A stretch of DNA of 64,000 bases from an uncultured Gammaproteobacteria bacterium. GTDB lineage: Bacteria; Pseudomonadota; Gammaproteobacteria; Arenicellales; JAANXG01. This document shows, piece by piece, positions 56,793-64,000 of the stretch. The notes below the pieces were generated by a model that worked only from the letters and a program-made list of their open reading frames with translations, searched no databases and was not told where the DNA came from. Position 1 is the stretch's first letter; each line of letters begins with the position of its first letter. The stretch spans positions 1 to 64,000 of the forward strand of contig CAMYKK010000002.1 in NCBI GenBank assembly GCA_947258975.1, given 5' to 3'. The translations under genes were made by a program, and so were the position numbers.

Positions 56793-57173
56793 TCACTGGC
56801 CACCCGCCGGGATGAGTGTCAATTGATACCACGAATCACCCAACGGCAACCAGTCCTTCCCCGCCGAAGCCGGGTCTTTGGGGGCGGGTGGCTTGGCGTT
56901 GGGCGAGAACGCCAACACCAGATGGGAGTCGCTTTTTGGCGCAAACGTGACATAGGTGTCATAGGCCTCGATCACTGAATGGGTCAGTGTTTCAGGTATC
57001 GGCACCTTTGCTCCCCGACCCGGACCCAATACCTGTCCCGCGTAGTCTCGCGCAGCGCCGTCATTCATGTACAACCATTTTTCGCTGGCCGGCTTGCTTT
57101 GCCAGCAATTGTGCAGGGCGAAGAAGGCGACCGCCAACACGGTGATGAATATCAGCACCCGATTAGTGTTCAT
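56793..57173 (-). CDS. small membrane-anchored protein, unknown
   Basis: 126 aa from ATG 57173 (MNTNRVLIFI); the longer frame to 57317 overlaps the next gene and is unlikely. An N-terminal hydrophobic helix (about 6-22, LIFITVLAVAFFALHNCW) is followed by a soluble periplasmic domain with DTYVTFAPKSDSHLVLAFSPN. I do not recognise a family. It lies between the protease and the 5'-nucleotidase on the same strand. Confidence 0.7.
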   Translation of the reverse strand: MNTNRVLIFITVLAVAFFALHNCWQSKPASEKWLYMNDGAARDYAGQVLGPGRGAKVPIPETLTHSVIEAYDTYVTFAPKSDSHLVLAFSPNAKPPAPKDPASAGKDWLPLGDSWYQLTLIPAGGQ

Positions 57174-57198
57174 TAGAAACATGATTCGACAGCCACCC

Positions 57199-58086
57199 CT
57201 ATTCGTTCGATATCCCATGGGGCACGTGCCCCGTCGGCACGTGCTGCCGCGCTGAATCACAATGGTCACGTTGATCGTCAAAGAATATATCGGCGCCGAA
57301 GGTGCGCAAAAATTCACCCTTCTTCATCCCTCCTAAGAACACCGCTTCGTCGATGCGGATTTTCCAGGCACGTAAGGTGCGAATCACGCGTTCGTGAGCG
57401 GGTGCCGAACGGGCGGTGAACAAGGCAGTGCGAATCGGCGCATTGTCGGATGGGAACTCCGATTGAATGCGGTGCAATGCGCTCAAGACGTCTTTAAACG
57501 GCCCGCCTAGCAGCGGTTTTCTCGCCGCCGCCACCTCGGACGCGGTGAACGCGTCGAGCCCGCCGTCCTTGAACACCCGCTCCGCTTCGTCAGCGAACAA
57601 CACGGCATCACCGTCGAAGGCGATGCGCAGCTCATCGCTCTCATTCATCCCCACATTGGACGGCAAGATAGTGGCTGCCGCGAATCCGGCATCCAGGGCA
57701 GACCGCACATCCAACGGATCCGCGGACAAAAATAGATGGGCATTGAACGGACGCACGTACCGGTACGGACTGATTCCGCCAGTAAACGCCGCGCGGCTGA
57801 TATCCATCCCGTAGTGTTGAATCGAATTGAAAATACGTAATCCGGTATCCGCGCTGTTGCGGGAAATCAGTATCACCTCTACGCGATCCCGTTCGTGATC
57901 CAGCTGGTTCAAGCGCAGCAATTTTTGCACCAGGGAGAACGCCACACCCGGGTCGAGAACTTCGTTTTCGTGTTCGATCTGATAACGGCAATAGGCATCG
58001 ACGCCGTTTTTCTCAAACACCCGATGGCTCTCCTCGAGATCGAATAGCGCCCGCGAGGAAATGGCCACCACCAGCTTCCGATTCAT
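57199..58086 (-). CDS. 5'-nucleotidase, cN-I-like family
   Basis: 295 aa from ATG 58086. The motif VVAISSRALFDLEESHRVF at the start (about 6-24) and AFTGGISPYRYVRPFNAHLFLS are typical of the 5_nucleotid (cytosolic IMP/AMP nucleotidase) family; ILISRNSADTGLRIFNSI lies between. A HAD-type fold is assumed. Substrate not determined. The GTG/other codon at 58140 is a weak alternative. Confidence 0.87.
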   Translation of the reverse strand: MNRKLVVAISSRALFDLEESHRVFEKNGVDAYCRYQIEHENEVLDPGVAFSLVQKLLRLNQLDHERDRVEVILISRNSADTGLRIFNSIQHYGMDISRAAFTGGISPYRYVRPFNAHLFLSADPLDVRSALDAGFAAATILPSNVGMNESDELRIAFDGDAVLFADEAERVFKDGGLDAFTASEVAAARKPLLGGPFKDVLSALHRIQSEFPSDNAPIRTALFTARSAPAHERVIRTLRAWKIRIDEAVFLGGMKKGEFLRTFGADIFFDDQRDHCDSARQHVPTGHVPHGISNE

Positions 58087-58149
58087 TGCATCCGGCATAT
58101 CGTCCTGATCACGTTCCAAGTCACCCGCATATTGCGCCAAGGATGTCGT

Positions 58150-61100
58150 CTAAACGGCCTCGAAAGACCATTCCCGCCAGCGCTTGAGCAGCGGAAAATA
58201 TAACCCAAGGCGGGTCTCCCGGTCTTCCATGGCCCCGACCATCCGCGCGTAGGATTCCAATTGCGGCCGGTACCGGCCCACCTCGCGGTCAATAAACTCA
58301 TCGATACGTCCTCCATGGTGGGAGCTGCTCTTGAAGTCCACAATCCAGCGAACACCGCGACAATCTATGAAGGTCCTATCGATACGCACATGCCTTACCG
58401 AACCATTGACCACGCCACTCAACGCGTATTCACTACGCACGTCGCGGTGACCGGGGTCAAACAACCACCGCCCCCGCGGATCCTCGCCAACGTGCCGCGC
58501 GACGTCTTCCAATTGTGTCAAACAGCGCTCCAGTTGATTCTCTGACACACCGCACCCCAACAGGGCTTTTCGCCACCGGCCGCGCTGCCGCTCAAGGCCC
58601 GCGCCACGCAGCATGAGGCTTTCTTGCGCGTCCAGCCGTTGTAGATACTCGTGCACTAGTATACCGATATGCCGCATTGTCTCACCTACCCACGAAAACT
58701 CGATGTTCACGTTGACCTCGAGAATCGGAGCTGGGTCGGCACCAAGCGCCGCGGCCACCGGCTCGGGGACACGCCAATCGACGGGTAATCGCTGCAGTAC
58801 TCGTGGGCCCGGCGCCGCTAGCGTGGATGCGGCGGATGGCGGTTGCCCACCGCGTACCACCGCAAACTCCCCCTGCATCACATGCCACAGTCGTCCCAAG
58901 AAGCTTGTTGACCGCGGCGCGCCTATGCGCCCATCCGCGGCGGTCTTGGCGGTCGCGAGCAAGTGCAGGCTATGACGCGCGCGGGTGCAGCCTACGTACA
59001 GCAGGCGACCGGTCTCCCGGACGTCTTTGTCCGCACGAAGTTGGCGCAAGTAATCATAATGGGGATCGGTGGATTGCCCGATCTCCGACATGGGCGCCAA
59101 CAACAGACGCTTCTCCTGCGATGTTGCTTCCTCTTCCCACAGCAGCAACTTGGCCTCTTCGCCGCGCGGCGTACGCTCCAGACCAGGGATAATAACGGTA
59201 TCGAATTCCAGGCCCTTCGCCTTGTGCACGGTCATGATTTGCAACGTGGCGTCGGGATCAACCTCCGGTCGCACCCAGGTGTCGTGCAGCGCGCGCTGAA
59301 AGGCGGGCAGGTCCACGATACGGCCCCCGGCATCGTGGTCGTCAAGCAATTTGAAAAATTTGTCAGCGTAAGCAAGGTCTTCCGGCAATATGCACGCAGG
59401 CCCGCCAAGTCGCTCCCAGGTCCATGCGACCCACTCCCGGAGCGCGCCGCGGCCGCGATTCGCCAGCGATTCAGCGATTACCGCGGCCAACCGCGCGACG
59501 CGTCGTTGGCCGTCGGAGCCAAGTCCGGCCACTACACGCTGCGTACAAAGCTGGTCCCATACGCGGTTTTCGGCACCGTTCGACACCAACAAAAAAAGAT
59601 CCCGCAGCGTGAGTCCGCACCAGGGCGCTCTCAAAATCGCAAGCCATGCCATCCGGTCTGCGGGGCTCAGCAATGCACGGGTCAGGGACAGGATGTCCTG
59701 GACAACGGGTTGGTGCACCAGCCTGTCGATCTCCACGCCGACATAATCGAAACCTGCGTCATTCAGCGCCGGTATAATCTCGCGCAGTTGCGCCCGGCTT
59801 CGCACCAGCACGGCGACGCTCGCCTGTTGCCGCTGACGGCGAGTTTGGGCGATGATGTCCACAACACGCTGCGCCTCTATGTCACGCCCTTCATCCAACC
59901 AGGGGTGGATGGTGACACCGGCATCGGAAACGGGTGCGACGACAGCGTCCGACGCAGCGAATTTCACCGCGCCCCGCCGCGCTTCGTGCGGTGTAGGCGG
60001 ATCGTGGTAAAAACACTGGTTAACCCATTCGACGATGGCGGGATCGGAGCGAAAATTCGCCGCCAGCGTGAGGGGTTCCATGCGCACACTGCCCAGACCC
60101 TGCTCCACCACCTGTGGGAACAATCCTACCTCGGCCTCGCGAAAGCGGTATATGGACTGCATGGGGTCGCCAACCAGAAACAGCGTGCGGCCGTCCCCTG
60201 GCTGCCATCCCGCGGTCAAACGCTGCAATAACTCAAATTGGGTGAGCGAGGTGTCTTGAAACTCGTCCACGAGCAGGTGTTGGGTGCGGTAATCCAACAC
60301 CAACGCGAGCTCGGTGGGATCATCGAGGTCTCCGAGCGCTAGATTTGCACGTCGATTGAGTTCCGTGAAATCCACACATCCTTGCTCTGCGAACAACACG
60401 TCGAGTTGCGCCACCGCCACCGGCAATAGCTGGGTCAGCGCGGAAACGATTTGCCATTGATCTTCCGTAAAGCTCGACTCCGGCAAGCGACGTACCGTAG
60501 CCAAGGCATGCCGAAACGGCTCCTCGGCCGCCAGGGCCTGCAACAGTTCGTGCATACGCTGTCGCATTGATTGCGCATGGGGCGCTTTCCCGGCCGGAAA
60601 TCCGTGGCGCTTGTCCACCCTCCGCCGCCAATCCTCTTCCTTGCTCAACAGCAACTCGGCCACGCCCCGCCAGGCGGGTAGATCGGCGATTGCCGCATCG
60701 GGAAGTTGACCGCCATCCCGCCACGCCATGATCGGCGAGGCGGGTCGCGACCGCGCCAGCTGCTCGGCGGCGTAGACCGCGCACGCCACCAGATCCGGCA
60801 CGCTTTCCTTCGGCACTGCCGCGCGCGCCGTGGACAACTCACGAACCACTGCACTTTCCCACGCCGCTTCCAGTGAACGCCGCCAGTTCGAGGACCGGGA
60901 ATCCCGTGCACCGCCAATATGCCGCAACCATTGGTCGCGATGACGCAGCATGGCGATGATCAGTTCGACGGCGCGGGAGACGCGATTGTCTACATGCGCC
61001 AACAGCGCCGCGACCGCTGCCGACCAGGATTGGCGGGTATCGCCGAGCAATAACACCGTGTGCAGCGCGGCTTCGCGGTACAGCTCGGAGGCATCTTCCA

Positions 61101-61524
61101 TTACCGACAGCGGGGCACCGGAACGGGACAGCCACGGCATCTGCCCCGTCAACGCCGCGCACAGGGCATCGACAGTTTGAATCCGCAGCCGCGCCGGATG
61201 TTGCTCTAATTGCCAATCCCGGGCCTGATTGTTACGCCATGCCGGCTGTGCGATATGCCAAAGTTCCCGGTCGAACTCGTCGTGCGGACTTGACTGCCGC
61301 GCCAACTGCAGCGCGTCAAGCACCCGCTCACGCATCTCCGCGGCCGCTTTTCTGGTGAAGGTGATCGCGATCACTTCCTCGGGATGATTGACGCGTGCCA
61401 GTAACGCCATAAAGCGGCGAATGAGCAGCTCGGTCTTTCCCGAGCCGGCCGGCGCCTGCACGATAAAAGAAGTGTGCGGATCCAGGGCCCGCTCTCTCAC
61501 CGCCATGTCCCCAGGGTCAACCAT
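58150..61524 (-). CDS. AddA-like UvrD-family helicase/nuclease
   Basis: 1124 aa. Superfamily 1A helicase with Walker A QAPAGSGKTELLIRRF (about 20-33), VDEFQDTSLTQFELL, FLVGDPMQSIYRFREAEVGLF and MTVHKAKGLEFDTV, ending with a RecB-like nuclease domain (WIVDFKSSSHHGGRIDEF, Gln and Tyr in RYRPQLESYARM). ATG 61524 overlaps the upstream gene by 8 bases, so translation is coupled. It forms the motor subunit of a helicase-nuclease pair for end resection. Confidence 0.93.
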   Translation of the reverse strand: MVDPGDMAVRERALDPHTSFIVQAPAGSGKTELLIRRFMALLARVNHPEEVIAITFTRKAAAEMRERVLDALQLARQSSPHDEFDRELWHIAQPAWRNNQARDWQLEQHPARLRIQTVDALCAALTGQMPWLSRSGAPLSVMEDASELYREAALHTVLLLGDTRQSWSAAVAALLAHVDNRVSRAVELIIAMLRHRDQWLRHIGGARDSRSSNWRRSLEAAWESAVVRELSTARAAVPKESVPDLVACAVYAAEQLARSRPASPIMAWRDGGQLPDAAIADLPAWRGVAELLLSKEEDWRRRVDKRHGFPAGKAPHAQSMRQRMHELLQALAAEEPFRHALATVRRLPESSFTEDQWQIVSALTQLLPVAVAQLDVLFAEQGCVDFTELNRRANLALGDLDDPTELALVLDYRTQHLLVDEFQDTSLTQFELLQRLTAGWQPGDGRTLFLVGDPMQSIYRFREAEVGLFPQVVEQGLGSVRMEPLTLAANFRSDPAIVEWVNQCFYHDPPTPHEARRGAVKFAASDAVVAPVSDAGVTIHPWLDEGRDIEAQRVVDIIAQTRRQRQQASVAVLVRSRAQLREIIPALNDAGFDYVGVEIDRLVHQPVVQDILSLTRALLSPADRMAWLAILRAPWCGLTLRDLFLLVSNGAENRVWDQLCTQRVVAGLGSDGQRRVARLAAVIAESLANRGRGALREWVAWTWERLGGPACILPEDLAYADKFFKLLDDHDAGGRIVDLPAFQRALHDTWVRPEVDPDATLQIMTVHKAKGLEFDTVIIPGLERTPRGEEAKLLLWEEEATSQEKRLLLAPMSEIGQSTDPHYDYLRQLRADKDVRETGRLLYVGCTRARHSLHLLATAKTAADGRIGAPRSTSFLGRLWHVMQGEFAVVRGGQPPSAASTLAAPGPRVLQRLPVDWRVPEPVAAALGADPAPILEVNVNIEFSWVGETMRHIGILVHEYLQRLDAQESLMLRGAGLERQRGRWRKALLGCGVSENQLERCLTQLEDVARHVGEDPRGRWLFDPGHRDVRSEYALSGVVNGSVRHVRIDRTFIDCRGVRWIVDFKSSSHHGGRIDEFIDREVGRYRPQLESYARMVGAMEDRETRLGLYFPLLKRWREWSFEAV

Positions 61525-64000
61525 CCGCGTCCTCCCCGTAGGCCATGCTGACATTCTCGAACACGCGACACACCGCGTACACGTCACAGTATTCGCATTC
61601 GCGCGGCGATTTTGGATCCACGGCCGCGTCACCAGCGCTTATCGCGGCAACCAGTTTCTCGACCACCGTGCGCCAGCGCCGCTGCTGTCCGTTCCAGTCC
61701 CGCCCACCATGGTACCTGCTGTCTGTAAATGATTGGATACCAGGCGCCATGGCAACGGCCCCCAAACCCTTCAGCGCACATTGCCCACGGCGCACTTGGG
61801 CGAATGCGAGGGCGTTAACCGGCTCCCGGATCGACAGTAAATAGACCGGCAGTTGGGGGTCACCGGGCCGGTCATCGAACCACCGGGAAACACTGGTGTC
61901 GCGACCGGTTTTGTAATCGATTACGATCAACGACCCGTCCTCGCTGCGGTCCACGCGGTCGGCACGCAAGAAAAATTGTATGCCCGCCGACATGAACGTG
62001 ATCTCCTGCTCGCACGCGATGACTCGAAAGGGCGCACGTGATCGGTCGATATCAAGCCATTCATCGATTAACGCCGCCAACCGGCGGCGTTCCAGTTTGA
62101 CAAACTCGCGGCGGAACTGCGCGTCGTCCGCGACCGCCAGCTTTGACAACACGGCGCTGACTTCATCGGAGATCAATGCGCTCAATTCCTGAGACGACAC
62201 ACGCAGTAGTGTCGACTGATCCTCGAGACGGCGCCAGATACGCGCCAAACACTGGTGCACTATAATACCGCGTTCGGCTGCGCTCAATCCCAGCGTGATC
62301 TCAGGGAGGGAGGCGGCGCGCAAGCGGTGACGCGTAAAGGCCCGGAACGGACACGCCGCTTGATCGCGGATCACGCTGACACCGCCTGACGCCGCCTGCG
62401 CGGTCGACAACCGCGGACCATGGCGATCTGTCAGCTGTTCCAGCGACGGGCGTTTCCGGTTGAGCTGATGGTTATAGCCGTTGAATTCGCTCACCGGGAT
62501 CACGCCCGGCGCTGCCTCCGGGATGTGCGCAAACAGCGGGCTGAGCTTGAGTGGTTGCTCCCCGCGCCGTTGAGGGTAACTGATCACGATCTTGGCGGCG
62601 CTGCCCAGCAAACGGCGGGTGACGATTGCCGCGTGTTCCAAAGTAGACTTCGCGCTCGCGCCCGGCATCTCATGAAGGCGTTGCAGCGTGTGGGGTAGGA
62701 ATGGATTCGGGCGCGGCACGGGGGGCCATTGCTCATCGCTCATACCGGCAAGCCACAGGTGCGTGAACTCCATACCGCCCGCTTCCATGCTCCCCATGAT
62801 CTGCACCGGTGCGGGTGGCGATCGTGGTTGAAAGATGCGTCCGCCGGCCATTCTCGTCAACGCCCGGATTGCCTCAGACAATCGCAGCTCCTTGGCAACC
62901 GCACCCAATCCCGCGAAGCGCGCCAGCAGATCGCGCCATGCCTCGATGGCTGGATACTCGCTGCTGTTCGGGACCCGATCACCCGGCCATCCCATCACCT
63001 GCAACCAGCTGGCGAACAAGTCCGCCCAAGCTGCCGGCGATCGCGGTTGGGAGCGGTTGGCGGCCAGATCCCCGATGCGGCCGAGACATTCGTAGAGAAC
63101 CGGGCAATCCACTGGTAGGGCCTTCAAAATCGGCAGCAGACGGTCCAAGCGGATACGCTCCAATCCCGATGTGCGCAGCTCGGTATCGAGCTGGCCGCGC
63201 GCCGGGTATTCGCTCATCCCACCACGGATAAAGGGGCTGTGGATTAGATCCGATATGTCGCCATAAGGCCGCGCCTCGGACAGACTGGTCAACACCAACA
63301 AAGCGTGCGCGACGACCGGAATTCGAGCCAGCGGTTGTCTCATTGATAAGTCAAATGTCCTGAGTTGAGCGGGATCGCCGCCTGCGGGCTGTTCAGGATA
63401 GAGAATCTTGCGAAAGCTGTGCTCCACCTCATCGCGTACCGGCCCAAGATCAAGAAACACCACGCCAATGGGCCCTGGTTCTCCCTGCTCGAGTAAAGCA
63501 CGGGCCCAGCGCGCCGCCGACTCGATTTCGTGACCGGCGTCGCGGCAGGACTGATGACAAGCTGCGCCGGCCGTCCCCACGCCGGCAGCAACCTCCACTT
63601 GCATGCCGTTGTCGACAAGTCGACGGCGTAACGCCTGTTGCGACGGTGTCAGCGTGTCAAAACCCAACCACATTACCGGCGTATTGACACACCAAGCGGC
63701 GGTGCTTCCTATGTGTTCTCCAAGTTCGCTCTGACTCAACCATTCGCGCTCGTTGACGCGCCGCGAAAACTCCCGCGCCCAAGCGCGAAATGCCTCGGTG
63801 TCCTGATTGATATCGCGACCCAAATCCGCCACGCCCAGATTCCAGCTTCGCAGCAGATGCCACGCATTGCTCGCGGACTGGCCGGTCGCCGGCAGTTGCA
63901 TCAGGCTGAAATCCGGCCGTTGCTCCAAATCGTCGCGAATCACCGTCTCCCACAGCCAGAGTTCTTGGTCCTCATTGAGCAGCATCGGTCGCGCGGATCG
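61517..64000 (-). CDS. AddB-like PD-(D/E)XK nuclease, 5' end outside window
   Basis: 822 codons from the ATG at 63985, but the frame continues to the right edge without a stop, and the residues before it (RSARP) look coding, so the N terminus is missing. The helicase-like fold is inactive in appearance: no Walker A is seen. The C-terminal nuclease has IVIDYKTGRD (Asp, Lys) and the cluster Cys CEYCDVYAVC, as in AddB and the family called probable DNA repair protein (TIGR03623). Partner of the AddA-like gene that it overlaps. Confidence 0.9.
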   Translation of the reverse strand, partial: RSARPMLLNEDQELWLWETVIRDDLEQRPDFSLMQLPATGQSASNAWHLLRSWNLGVADLGRDINQDTEAFRAWAREFSRRVNEREWLSQSELGEHIGSTAAWCVNTPVMWLGFDTLTPSQQALRRRLVDNGMQVEVAAGVGTAGAACHQSCRDAGHEIESAARWARALLEQGEPGPIGVVFLDLGPVRDEVEHSFRKILYPEQPAGGDPAQLRTFDLSMRQPLARIPVVAHALLVLTSLSEARPYGDISDLIHSPFIRGGMSEYPARGQLDTELRTSGLERIRLDRLLPILKALPVDCPVLYECLGRIGDLAANRSQPRSPAAWADLFASWLQVMGWPGDRVPNSSEYPAIEAWRDLLARFAGLGAVAKELRLSEAIRALTRMAGGRIFQPRSPPAPVQIMGSMEAGGMEFTHLWLAGMSDEQWPPVPRPNPFLPHTLQRLHEMPGASAKSTLEHAAIVTRRLLGSAAKIVISYPQRRGEQPLKLSPLFAHIPEAAPGVIPVSEFNGYNHQLNRKRPSLEQLTDRHGPRLSTAQAASGGVSVIRDQAACPFRAFTRHRLRAASLPEITLGLSAAERGIIVHQCLARIWRRLEDQSTLLRVSSQELSALISDEVSAVLSKLAVADDAQFRREFVKLERRRLAALIDEWLDIDRSRAPFRVIACEQEITFMSAGIQFFLRADRVDRSEDGSLIVIDYKTGRDTSVSRWFDDRPGDPQLPVYLLSIREPVNALAFAQVRRGQCALKGLGAVAMAPGIQSFTDSRYHGGRDWNGQQRRWRTVVEKLVAAISAGDAAVDPKSPRECEYCDVYAVCRVFENVSMAYGEDADG

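Noticed and set aside
58963-60231. 422-codon plus-strand open frame
   Set aside because: Antisense shadow of the AddA-like helicase, no motif and no ribosome site.
1-64000. CRISPR arrays, rRNA, further tRNAs, SRP RNA, RNase P, tmRNA
   Set aside because: No regularly spaced direct repeats and no sequence with the known hallmarks of these RNAs were found by eye.

Overview
The window is a 64 kb piece of a moderately GC-rich gammaproteobacterial chromosome. It has the gammaproteobacterial order tolQ-tolR-tolA-tolB-pal-cpoB next to ruvCAB-yebC-nudB-aspS, an rpe-gph-trpE block, and lptE-holA-nadD-rsfS-rlmH. Queuosine precursor genes, a YeeE/YedE sulfur transporter and a PA0069-type radical SAM protein fit a Chromatiales/Pseudomonas-like gammaproteobacterium, but no genus can be assigned by eye. 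Apart from an integrase at the far left and a few single genes, almost everything is on the minus strand.

Layout. 1-0.8 kb: the last part of a tyrosine recombinase runs towards the 3' end of a tRNA-Lys(TTT), so the right end of an integrated element probably lies here and the element itself is to the left of the window. 0.9-5.2 kb: a fused MlaF-MlaE type ABC transporter, a YeeE transporter, then queC and queE. 5.3-17.2 kb: cpoB-pal-tolB-tolA-tolR-tolQ-ybgC (envelope integrity), ruvB-ruvA-ruvC (Holliday junctions), yebC, nudB, aspS, a DUF502 membrane protein and an FmdB zinc ribbon. 17.7-26.0 kb: pmbA and tldD, a nitrilase-family amidohydrolase, a small exported protein and yhdP. 26.3-35.6 kb: a possible small ORF, then rng, maf, rlmH, rsfS, nadD, proA, holA, lptE, leuS. 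35.7-48.6 kb: mostly single genes: DUF4124, GST, TPR lipoprotein, mrcB, DUF2007, a DsbA-fold isomerase, a cyclopropane synthase, a radical SAM protein, an orphan GspE/PilB ATPase, a DUF885 protein and OsmC. 48.9-55.2 kb: trpC-trpD-trpG, a bacterial voltage-gated channel gene, trpE, gph, rpe. 55.4-64 kb: a Do-family protease, a small membrane-anchored protein, a 5'-nucleotidase, and an AddA/AddB-like helicase-nuclease pair whose second gene runs off the right edge.

The main structure not explained by genes is a set of dispersed short repeats in the spacers. One family has inverted ends starting CCCGY and apparent 3-bp YTA duplications (clearest at 5135-5244 and 17518-17735). A second family is a GGGGTCGGAG...CTCCGACCCC palindrome (17237-17281, 22073-22098, 42790-42859). 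Several of these touch start or stop codons of neighbouring genes. Other points of interest are a sodium/calcium-channel-like gene packed inside the trp operon, a Trp-rich open frame upstream of trpE, and a small ORF preceded by two mutually exclusive hairpins. No rRNA, CRISPR array or recognisable defence system was seen.
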